Positions 7,519-14,566 of a stretch of DNA of 20,724 nt are shown here, in pieces. The stretch spans positions 1-20,724 of IMG/VR virus record IMGVR_UViG_3300022746_000405. The stretch is one strand, 5' to 3'. The DNA is from a virus. Each line of letters begins with the position of its first letter. Positions within the stretch are counted from its first letter, which is position 1. Below the pieces are notes generated by a model. The model did no database searches and had not been told where the DNA came from. It saw nothing but the letters and a program-made list of their open reading frames with translations. Position numbers and translations under genes: made by a program.

Positions 7519-8084
7519 GTTGCATCCATGGACGATTCCAGCCATTTCATCTTGGTCATGTTGACTACCTGCAAGCCGCTCTGGCTCAATGGGAGTCGCT
7601 CGTGATCGGCATTGCCGCACCGACGCCCGTGCCACTGAGCTTCCCCGGGGTTGAACACAGAAATCGCGCCTCTGCGAATCCGCTGACTTACCTCGAACGA
7701 ACGGTGTTGATCCGGGCATGCTGCCGCGAACTTGGCATCTCGGACAAACGCATCGAGTTCTCGCCATTTCCGATCGATGATCCGGGCATACTGCAGCACT
7801 ACATCGGCAAGTCGTTGACGTGCGCGACTACGCGGCTTTACGCGTGGAACGACGAAAAAATTCGACGACTCAAAAATGAAGGCTACGCAGTAGTCGTGCT
7901 AGAGCAATGCGAGAAAAAGCCGTTCGATGGAACTGCAATTCGTCGCCTCTTGGCAGACGGCGACACTTCGTGGAAGTCCATGGTCCTGCCCGCGGCTGCA
8001 CACTTGCTGACATCTTGGGACATCCCTAATCGCATCCGAGACAGTGAAGCGGCAGAAGGCACCAATCCGAAAATTACTCTGTGA
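7491..8084 (+). CDS. NadM-like nucleotidyltransferase (HIGH superfamily, NMN adenylyltransferase type)
   Basis: The product has 197 residues from ATG 7491. GRFQPFHLGH (14-23) is the signature loop of archaeal-type NadM adenylyltransferases, with the two histidines of HxGH that position ATP. The segment RNRASANPLTYLER corresponds to the second ATP-binding element (ASNPFTxxER in NadM). GTAIRRLLADGD near the C-terminus is the ISTT(S)xxR-type motif. All three elements are intact, so catalysis is plausible: joining an adenylyl group to NMN or a related phosphate. A GTG at 7467 is a possible alternative start with no better ribosome binding site. Being last in the trio with a Nudix protein, it might make a nucleotide that the Nudix removes. 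It could equally serve NAD salvage. It is not the usual bacterial NadD. Confidence 0.78.
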   Translation: MEFQNISSIGCIHGRFQPFHLGHVDYLQAALAQWESLVIGIAAPTPVPLSFPGVEHRNRASANPLTYLERTVLIRACCRELGISDKRIEFSPFPIDDPGILQHYIGKSLTCATTRLYAWNDEKIRRLKNEGYAVVVLEQCEKKPFDGTAIRRLLADGDTSWKSMVLPAAAHLLTSWDIPNRIRDSEAAEGTNPKITL

Positions 8085-8340
8085 GTGCACCATTTCGGCA
8101 TCCTACTGAGGCCGACCAGCGGGACACCTTGGCCGCAGGTGCATGTATGCCCCATATTCGTTGGAATGGTCACCACATCACCGGGACGGATGTCTTGCAC
8201 AAGATTGCCTTCTTGCTGCACACGTCCGCAGCCCGCAGTGATAACCAGAATCTGGCCAGCAGGATGGGTGTGCCAGTCAATGCGTGCGCCTGGCTTGAAA
8301 GTTACCCTGGTGCAACCGGCCTTATCAAACCCAAGACGTG
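8085..8340 (-). pseudogene. Cupin-domain protein remnant
   Basis: The minus strand reads RVTFKPGARIDWHTHPAGQ, then VITAGCGRVQQEG, then DIRPGDVVTIP. This is the central part of the single-domain cupin family (metal site WHTHPxGQ; GDVVxxP second motif), whose members are about 130-140 residues long. The expected N-terminal part before the barrel is missing. After the TIP segment, the family's usual KHWHGA motif is replaced by GHTCTCGQG, so a metal-binding His is lost. The frame then runs on into the antisense of the NadM-like gene. I read it as a truncated remnant, not a working enzyme. Confidence 0.65.
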
Positions 8341-8540
8341 ATTGATTGCCATGTGACTGCGGATGAAGGCGATCACCCCGGAGTCGTCGCATGGGACAGG
8401 CCGATAACGCAGTGTCGAGCGGGCAGCTGGATCAGGTTTTCAAGATGACTTCAACAGTGTCACCTCCAATGCAAAGCCGCACCTTTCTCAAGCACCAACT
8501 GCAAGAAGTCCCAACCGTCCCGTCAATCTTGCCAGCAGCA

Positions 8541-8804
8541 TCAGGAACTTCCGGAGTCACGATCAATCGAATACGACTTAGCTGGAGGTCGCCCTGGTCG
8601 CTGCCGCTCCAGACGACTGACCAGTACCTCGGCAACGTCATCGCCGACATCCTCCAATGCTAGCAACGCTAAACGCACCACTTCGCTCCGATTCAATAGG
8701 TGCCCAGAACGTGCCAGTCGCAATCGAATACGCTCAATGCGGTCCCTTTCGCCCGCCGGGAGCGAAAAAGTACCGACCGCACTACCTTGCGACGAACGAG
8801 TCAA
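8541..8804 (-). CDS. Small ribbon-helix-helix (CopG/ParD-like) DNA-binding protein
   Basis: The product has 87 residues starting at TTG 8804; the frame closes four codons upstream, so no ATG start exists. The pattern is strand GTFSLP (about 11-16), helix ERDRIERIRLRLARSG, then helix NRSEVVRLALLAL. That fits the beta-alpha-alpha plan of ribbon-helix-helix dimers, which bind operators through the paired strands. The tail PGRPPAKSY is basic and likely disordered. It is divergent from the methyltransferase gene across a 140-bp AT-rich gap, a position typical of an autoregulator acting on both promoters. It could instead be the antitoxin half of a broken toxin-antitoxin pair; no toxin gene follows within this window. 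The TTG start and the short length limit confidence. Confidence 0.55.
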   Translation of the reverse strand: MTRSSQGSAVGTFSLPAGERDRIERIRLRLARSGHLLNRSEVVRLALLALEDVGDDVAEVLVSRLERQRPGRPPAKSYSIDRDSGSS

Positions 8805-8944
8805 GACTTGCTTTCAATTTTAATTGCAATAAAATATTTATTATATAATCATATCACTCATTTTTTTGACGTATCCTCAGCCCACGGCAAGCTAAGTCGC
8901 AATTTAAATAACGACGTGCAGCAAAACGCAATCTCTTCTTAACA
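8805..8944. promoter_or_regulatory. AT-rich divergent promoter region before the methyltransferase operon
   Basis: The 140 bp between the divergent ribbon-helix-helix and methyltransferase genes are strikingly AT-rich from 8811 to 8870. A TATAAT occurs at 8844-8849. On the plus strand the only TTG-like -35 (TTGCAA, 8824-8829) is 14 bp away, shorter than ideal, so the promoter assignment is weak. TATATAAT is nearly symmetric and could serve either strand. There is no clear Shine-Dalgarno before ATG 8945. Confidence 0.35.
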
Positions 8945-10306
8945 ATGACCTACGATTCGCCTCGCTTCCGCGCAATGGACGACGCTTTATTAGCGCTGGG
9001 TGTGTCGCCAACAGCCGCGCTCTACCTTGATAGATGTCAGGTCGACACGCCGAGCCCTTTGGTTAGAAAAGTCTGGGATATCGTCAACAAGATAAGAGGC
9101 CCTGTTGGCAAGGTTGTCGATTTTGGTGCGGGTGATGCCCGCTTTGCAAAATATGGTCACTACAAGTCATACGTGGGATACGAGATTGATCCCTCTAGAT
9201 GCTCCCTGAAGAATCTGCCTGGGCATGCGGAGGTAGTAAATGCCTGTGCATTCTCTGAAGACATTTGTGATGCGAGCTTGTCGATCGGCAATCCGCCCTA
9301 TGTTCGAAATCAAGATCTGCCTGAAGGCTGGAGACAAAAAGCTGCGGCAAAAATTCAACAGCGAATTGGAGTGAAGGTATCTGGTCTTGCCAACGCTTGG
9401 CAGTATTTCTTTCTGCTGTCATTGGCGAGCACCGCAGAGGATGGTTTGGTTGCCTTGGTCATACCCTACGAGTGGGTGTCTAGACCATCCTCAGAAGCCT
9501 TGCGCGAGTACATTAAAAAATGTGGCTGGAATGTAGATGTCTACCGTTTGGGCGACAAGACATTTGACCGTGTCCTTACTACTTGTTCGATAACCATCGT
9601 CGACAAGAAGGCACGGGAAGGTGTCTGGCACTACTACCGCGAAAACGAAGACGAGAGCTTTTCGCTAATGCGCGCTCTAACGGGCAGCAACCGCAAGCTG
9701 CTGTCATACGATCGCTCAAAGAAGGCCTTGATACGTGCAAAACGCGGACTAAGTCCAGGTACACAGACCTACCTCACGCTGACTGAGGGGGAACGAGCAA
9801 GATGTGGCTTGAAAATTGGTACAGATGTAGTCCACTGCGTCACTAGCCTGAAGTCTATCTCCAACGAAACAGAGCTTCTTGATGAAGCTACTTTTCAGCG
9901 AGATTTTATTGATGCAGGAAAAAAATGCTGGCTGATAAGGACTGACAAAAAACCATCGGTCAAGCTGCAGCGTTATTTGGACAGCGTACCAGCCAAAGGA
10001 AGGCAAACAAGTACATGTACTAAACGCGACGTCTGGTGGGCCTTCACTATGCCCCAAAAACCAGCACTTCTCATGGCCACTGGGTTTAGGGTGCGCCCCA
10101 AAGTAGTTCGCAATGAGGTCGGCGCGATGGCACTCGGAGGGGTATGTGGTATTTACGGTACAAGTGACGCAAAAACCACTAAAAAAATTGCTCAATTTCT
10201 TCGCAGCGAAGACTATAAAGGGCGCGTTGTTCCGCACGCAAATGGCCTACTTAAATTAGAAATCAACCAAATCAACTCGTTGCTTAACTCGATGACCGAA
10301 TCGTGA
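8945..10306 (+). CDS. N6-adenine DNA methyltransferase (NPPY type, TaqI/Eco57I-like)
   Basis: The product has 453 residues. Motif I is DFGAGDARF (59-67), motif II is YEID around residue 80, and motif IV is NPPYV (116-120), the hallmark of adenine-N6 methyltransferases. A hydrophobic ALVIPYEWV follows, as in the TaqI/Eco57I group. The C-terminal 250 residues would be the target recognition part; a late AMALGGVCGIYG resembles that found in related enzymes. It transfers methyl groups from S-adenosylmethionine to adenine in a specific DNA site, probably to mark self DNA. No restriction endonuclease domain is visible in it or nearby. Its stop overlaps the start of the GHKL gene in GTGA (10303-10306), so the two are translationally coupled. 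AT content is higher than in the neighbouring phage genes, suggesting separate ancestry. Confidence 0.85.
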   Translation: MTYDSPRFRAMDDALLALGVSPTAALYLDRCQVDTPSPLVRKVWDIVNKIRGPVGKVVDFGAGDARFAKYGHYKSYVGYEIDPSRCSLKNLPGHAEVVNACAFSEDICDASLSIGNPPYVRNQDLPEGWRQKAAAKIQQRIGVKVSGLANAWQYFFLLSLASTAEDGLVALVIPYEWVSRPSSEALREYIKKCGWNVDVYRLGDKTFDRVLTTCSITIVDKKAREGVWHYYRENEDESFSLMRALTGSNRKLLSYDRSKKALIRAKRGLSPGTQTYLTLTEGERARCGLKIGTDVVHCVTSLKSISNETELLDEATFQRDFIDAGKKCWLIRTDKKPSVKLQRYLDSVPAKGRQTSTCTKRDVWWAFTMPQKPALLMATGFRVRPKVVRNEVGAMALGGVCGIYGTSDAKTTKKIAQFLRSEDYKGRVVPHANGLLKLEINQINSLLNSMTES

Positions 10307-12567
10307 AAACAGCCCTACCCACCACAACCTCATCAAATCCTATTCTCGACTCTGGGGAAGAATCCTTCACTATTGAAAGCCGCATTATTCGGGAATTTGG
10401 TGAGCGCTTAGTTAAACACCCTGAGGTAGCGTTGCTTGAACTGGTAAAGAACGCGTATGACGCCGATTCCCCATCGTGTACCGTTGCCCACAATTACCCC
10501 GAGCACATAACCGTTACCGATACCGGTTGCGGAATGACGTTAAAAGAATTCCAAACAGGTTGGATGCGGATCGGTACAAGCTCGAAAGAATCCAAAGCAA
10601 CCAGTAATAAGTTCAAGCGACCGATATCTGGAGAGAAGGGGATTGGACGGTTCGCTGTGCGCTACTTAGGTCAGCATTTAGAGTTAAAAACTACAGCCTA
10701 TGACACCGCTCGAAAGTGCAATACAACATTGATTGCAAAATTCGATTGGCCTCAATTTGATCTCAATGAAGACCTAGGAACAGTCAAAGTACCCTACAAA
10801 TTACACAGGGCATCAGATGACACCCCACTCGGAACAATTCTGCGTATCACTCAGCTGAGATCAAGCACAGAGAATATTGATTTTAAGCAGGTACAGACAG
10901 CATCTCTTGGGTTGCTATCCCCGTACCAAGTTTTGCTTCGAAAAAATGAGAAAGACGATCTTCTTGACTTGCCAGATCCCCCCCAAGGCTTAGATACTGG
11001 ATTTAATCTTGTCATTTACTCCCAAGATGAAGATGAAGAGAAAGAGGAGTCGGTAGCGGAGAAGATACTTGAAAATTATGTCTTCCGCTGCATAGTCTCT
11101 GTACGAGGTGGCCGTTTGGCGCTTCGCCTGTATCGGCGGGGCGAGCGCAAAGCATGGTTAAAAATCAATGACGTATATGAAAATACGTTTGACCAAGCCT
11201 ACGCCGATATCAGATTTTTTCCGGCTCGAAAAGGCACATTTACTGCCATGCCAGTTGATGGCCGCGAAGCTCGTGCCTGGGTGAAAAATCATTCTGGTGT
11301 TGCGGTCTTTGATCGTGACTTCCGCGTTTTACCATATGGCACTTCGGGTGACGATTGGTTGAGGTTAGCTGCGGACGCGTCGCGAAATGAGCGCAATCCA
11401 GTGTCAAGTCTTGCACGGCGACATTTCCCAATGGATGAAGAAACTCAGCGATCCACAGCGTTGAACTACATGCTCCGCCTGCCACACCCAAGCCAGCTAG
11501 TCGGGGCCGTACAAGTATTTGGGGTTCGCAGCGAGGAGAAACAAGGAGATATAGGATTATTTGCAACCGCCGATCGCCAAGGATTTGTTCAGAACAAGGC
11601 GTATCTGCAGCTTGTCGATGCCGTTCGCAGCGCCGTAGAGGCGATTGCGTATGCAGATAGAGAATTGCAGCAAGAAACAGAGGCACGCGAAATTGCTGAT
11701 CTTGCAAAAATCGCTCAGAACGAAACAGCGGAAGCCATCGCGCAGGTCCGAACCAACGCTAACCTCACATCTTCTGAGAAAGCATCACTTGTTAAGCGCC
11801 TAGTAAACGTCCAAGAAGCCACCGAACGCCATGATAATTTGGTCAAAAGTCGGGATACGGCCCTTGAAGTAATGAGCCTATTGGGCGTAGTCGCCGGATT
11901 TATGACTCATGAGTTTGGAACTGCGATTCATGATTTAGAGCGCTCCCACGAGATATTGTCAAAGCTTGGCAAGCGTGATGCCAGCATCGCCAAACAGGCA
12001 ACCGCTATTCAAACCCACATTACGGCACTCAAGGATTTTGTCGCGTATTCACAGGGGTACATAAAAGGTACATCCATTGTTCCTTCCAACCCGCTTCCCG
12101 CAGCCCCAAGAATCCGGCAGGTACTGAAGGTATTCGGAAAGTATGCGACTGATCGAAAAATCAATGTGGAAGTCGACGTCGCAGCGGATGTTAAGACACC
12201 CAGAATTCCGATATCCCTTTACAGTGGCATCGTTCTAAATCTCTACACAAATGCACTAAAAGCTGTAACTGCACGCTCCGGTGCGCCAGCGCGTGAAATT
12301 GCAGTTCGAGCGTGGAACGAAAAGAATATTCACAAACTGCAAATATCAGATACAGGCGCTGGTATTCCATCAGCTCTGGCGGAAAGAATATTCGATCCAT
12401 TGTTTACAACCACAGAAAGCAATCGTGATCCCCTAGGATCTGGAATGGGGCTTGGGTTGACATTGGTTCGCAAGGGAGCGAAAGCGTTTGGTGGAACTGT
12501 GAATTTAGTAAAACCACCACCGGGGTTTGAAACATGCTTTGAAGTGAAATTTCCAATCGGGGAGTAA
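10303..12567 (+). CDS. Double GHKL ATPase: MutL/MORC/Hsp90-type N-module plus histidine-kinase-like C-module
   Basis: The product has 754 residues, start GTG 10303 inside the methyltransferase stop. The N-terminal module has ELVKNAYDAD (46-55), DTGCGM (73-78) and GEKGIGRFA (110-118), the N, G1 and G2 boxes of an Hsp90/MutL/MORC-like ATPase. A charged, coiled-coil-prone middle (about 440-530) leads to FMTHEFG, with His536 where a dimerisation helix of a sensor kinase would hold its phospho-acceptor. The C-terminal module has LNLYTNALKAV (Asn646, Asn650), SDTGAGI (Asp683) and GSGMGLGLTLV (712-722), the N, G1 and G2 boxes of a histidine kinase. There are no membrane helices, so it is cytoplasmic. 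It presumably passes a signal to the receiver-like protein encoded 3 bp downstream. Whether His536 is phosphorylated is inference. Confidence 0.8.
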   Translation: MKTALPTTTSSNPILDSGEESFTIESRIIREFGERLVKHPEVALLELVKNAYDADSPSCTVAHNYPEHITVTDTGCGMTLKEFQTGWMRIGTSSKESKATSNKFKRPISGEKGIGRFAVRYLGQHLELKTTAYDTARKCNTTLIAKFDWPQFDLNEDLGTVKVPYKLHRASDDTPLGTILRITQLRSSTENIDFKQVQTASLGLLSPYQVLLRKNEKDDLLDLPDPPQGLDTGFNLVIYSQDEDEEKEESVAEKILENYVFRCIVSVRGGRLALRLYRRGERKAWLKINDVYENTFDQAYADIRFFPARKGTFTAMPVDGREARAWVKNHSGVAVFDRDFRVLPYGTSGDDWLRLAADASRNERNPVSSLARRHFPMDEETQRSTALNYMLRLPHPSQLVGAVQVFGVRSEEKQGDIGLFATADRQGFVQNKAYLQLVDAVRSAVEAIAYADRELQQETEAREIADLAKIAQNETAEAIAQVRTNANLTSSEKASLVKRLVNVQEATERHDNLVKSRDTALEVMSLLGVVAGFMTHEFGTAIHDLERSHEILSKLGKRDASIAKQATAIQTHITALKDFVAYSQGYIKGTSIVPSNPLPAAPRIRQVLKVFGKYATDRKINVEVDVAADVKTPRIPISLYSGIVLNLYTNALKAVTARSGAPAREIAVRAWNEKNIHKLQISDTGAGIPSALAERIFDPLFTTTESNRDPLGSGMGLGLTLVRKGAKAFGGTVNLVKPPPGFETCFEVKFPIGE

Positions 12568-12569
12568 AA

Positions 12570-13667
12570 ATGAAGCAGACCATACTGCTGATTGACGATA
12601 AATCAGAGTTTTTAGCTCCGCTAGCAGAAGCACTGGCGCAGAAACTTGGAGAGACGGCAAATGTTGTACCCTGGGTTCCGAACAGTACCGAACGGCCTTT
12701 GGAGAAGTTTGAGCAACTTGTACAAGATAACGATGTCAGACTGGTAGTCACTGACTACGATTTGACGCAGCAAGGCCAACTTGGTTTTTTTGGAGCGACC
12801 GTAGTTGATTGGTGTCAGGTCAAAGGCATTCCAGTAGGGGATTTTTCGCGCGGCAATGCTAGCTCGCTTGCAACTGAGCCCAATCTTTTTGAGCTTAGAG
12901 TCCCCATCCAGTCCAACGATGCAGCTGTTGACTTCATTGCTAGTGTATTTCGTGGCTTCATTGAAATCCGTGCCAACATTGACAGCAACCCCGTACTACT
13001 CAAGCAGAGGAGCCCTGCAGCGGCATTGGCTCTGATGTTAGGGGTTGGGCATTTAGAGAGTCAATTTTCTCAATACGGTACCCGCTATGGAGGTGCAAAC
13101 AGCGCGTTGATTGACAAGTTTGTTGAGACAGCTCATCGAGACGTCACCCCGGATCCATCCCGCAAAGCGACATTGCTTGCGTACATCATGGGACACTTGC
13201 TTCATAACGCTGTGCTGCGCTTTCCGGGACCCATCGTAAGTTCTGAAGCCCTTGCTGCATACCTAGCTGTGAACCAATCCGACCAAGAAAAGTACTTGCC
13301 GATGTTCGCACCAGCTCTTTTCAAAGGTCCATTTTCCGAACTGGACTCCTACTATTGGACTCATTCTGTGGATGAAGTTCTCGCTCAGTACGACGAGAAA
13401 GTGTCCGAAGACATGCAGTTTGAGAGTACTGGTGAGTACAACAGAATTCGAGTTGAAACTGCGCTGCAAACCACGTTGAAACAATCCACAGACTGCCTCC
13501 GATGTAACGGAAAAAATGGTGGCTTTTGGTGCCCATTTTCACGCAAAGCTGTATGCCAACGCTCGGATTGTTCAATTGTCTCCAATGTCTGGATTCCGTC
13601 TGGGGCACGATTGGCTCGATTCGAGCGAGACTTCTATGAAGAGTGGGCACCAATTCTGGGAATGTGA
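12570..13667 (+). CDS. Receiver-like response regulator with C-terminal cysteine cluster
   Basis: The product has 365 residues. It opens ILLIDDKSEF, with the acidic pair Asp9-Asp10, and continues to VVTDYDL, placing Asp62 as phospho-acceptor. The later IPVGDFSRG matches the Ser/Thr switch position, but the conserved Lys of the following KP pair is replaced (LRVP), so phospho-chemistry may be altered. After a helical middle of unknown family comes a cluster with Cys309, Cys312, Cys321, Cys329 and Cys334, which could bind zinc. No DNA-binding output domain is recognised. The start ATG 12570 has GGGGAG 6 bp upstream, overlapping the end of the kinase gene. The stop TGA shares one base with the next ATG (TGATG), showing coupling. 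It is probably the partner of the kinase-like protein; the output is unknown. Confidence 0.7.
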   Translation: MKQTILLIDDKSEFLAPLAEALAQKLGETANVVPWVPNSTERPLEKFEQLVQDNDVRLVVTDYDLTQQGQLGFFGATVVDWCQVKGIPVGDFSRGNASSLATEPNLFELRVPIQSNDAAVDFIASVFRGFIEIRANIDSNPVLLKQRSPAAALALMLGVGHLESQFSQYGTRYGGANSALIDKFVETAHRDVTPDPSRKATLLAYIMGHLLHNAVLRFPGPIVSSEALAAYLAVNQSDQEKYLPMFAPALFKGPFSELDSYYWTHSVDEVLAQYDEKVSEDMQFESTGEYNRIRVETALQTTLKQSTDCLRCNGKNGGFWCPFSRKAVCQRSDCSIVSNVWIPSGARLARFERDFYEEWAPILGM

Positions 13668-14386
13668 TGACATCCATGACACGCAATGAATTGACGGCTC
13701 GAAAGTTGCTCATACAACAGTGGAACAACATTCAGCCCCAACTGCAACGCTTAAACATGCCCGCCATCCGCCCGGCAGATGCGGAGGGACTTTTTAAATT
13801 GATCACACACTCCAAGGTTGCAGGTCAAATTGGCTTTGAGATAACGAATGTGACTTTCAATGTTCCAGAGCGCGCAAATGGTGCGACTGACATATATATC
13901 GTGGCGACAGGTCGCATTTATCTTGATGAAACTGCACTCAATCCGCCAAGCACGCTGAAGACTGTCAGCTTCGCAACTGAAGTTGGATACTTTCGCAAGA
14001 CCCGCAGAGGACTTGAACACGTTTACGGCGCTCACTACGATTTCGCCTTAGACGAAATCGGTCACCCGGTATTTCACGCACAACTTAAAAGCTACAACGA
14101 ACGTGGCCAGGAAGTGTCTGAGACCTTTCAACTCGGTTGTGAGTCAACCGATTGCGTCGGTGGCGTCTTGCGCACAGTGCGATTACCCACCGCACAGATG
14201 GATTTTTTTGCCCTAATTGTTCAAATCTGTGCCGATCATTTATTGAGTAAAGATTCAGGAGACGAAGAGCGCAGGGCATTTGCTGATCTCCGAAAAGTTA
14301 GCCAGGACATACAGGGCGCCGGCTATTTGGCTGCTCGGCTGACAAACACTGCAGGCTGCATGCGGGCACCGCACTGGTACCCTTGA
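13667..14386 (+). CDS. Unrecognised fourth protein of the methyltransferase/GHKL operon
   Basis: The product has 239 residues from ATG 13667, which overlaps the preceding stop in TGATG. I do not recognise the family. It is soluble, with no signal peptide or membrane helix. The N-terminal part is helical (ARKLLIQQWNNIQPQLQRL). A central region with alternating strands leads to HYDFALDEIGHPVFHAQLK, where HPVFH could hold a metal or be catalytic. Two cysteines follow in QLGCESTDCVGG. It ends with a helix and a polar tail, AGCMRAPHWYP. The HPxxH motif recalls DUF2290-like proteins, but the resemblance is loose. As the last gene of a coupled operon it is a candidate effector. GTG starts at 13643 and 13664 are possible but would overlap the previous gene further. 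Confidence 0.7.
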   Translation: MTSMTRNELTARKLLIQQWNNIQPQLQRLNMPAIRPADAEGLFKLITHSKVAGQIGFEITNVTFNVPERANGATDIYIVATGRIYLDETALNPPSTLKTVSFATEVGYFRKTRRGLEHVYGAHYDFALDEIGHPVFHAQLKSYNERGQEVSETFQLGCESTDCVGGVLRTVRLPTAQMDFFALIVQICADHLLSKDSGDEERRAFADLRKVSQDIQGAGYLAARLTNTAGCMRAPHWYP

Positions 14387-14398
14387 AAATAGGTTAAG

Positions 14399-14542
14399 TC
14401 ACAAGTAACTTTGAAAATTCCTCCAACGCTCATACGCCATGAACAGATCAGGACGTAGGAGCGAGGCCTTCTGCTTGCGCAGCTCGGCATTTACTCGCCG
14501 TCGACTGGGATACGTTTCATAGCCATCCAAACGAATTCTCAC
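14399..14542 (-). CDS. Possible small protein at the end of the prophage lysis region (47 residues)
   Basis: A short minus-strand frame starts at GTG 14542, directly after an in-frame TGA, and stops at TGA 14401-14399. The peptide is RLDGYETYPSRRRVNAELRK followed by QKASLLRPDLFMAYERWRNF; it is basic and amphipathic and has the composition of a real phage protein. It lies 24 bp downstream of the Rz gene on the same strand, and its stop is 12 bp from the stop of the convergent operon. There is no good ribosome binding site and no family match I know. It could also be the tail of a decayed gene. Confidence 0.4.
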   Translation of the reverse strand: MRIRLDGYETYPSRRRVNAELRKQKASLLRPDLFMAYERWRNFQSYL

Positions 14543-14566
14543 TCAACACAAATACTAAAGTGATTA

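Noticed and set aside
9749-10237. Minus-strand open frame of about 162 codons
   Set aside because: It is antisense to the methyltransferase C-terminal region and has no motif or ribosome binding site.
11240-11707. Minus-strand open frame of about 155 codons
   Set aside because: It is antisense to the GHKL gene, whose reading frame runs unbroken through it.
8945-13667. Detocs-type three-component defence system
   Set aside because: Detocs combines a sensor kinase, a receiver-bearing partner and a receiver-linked effector; here a DNA methyltransferase leads, the kinase-like protein has an extra MutL/MORC-like module, and no recognised effector is fused to the receiver.
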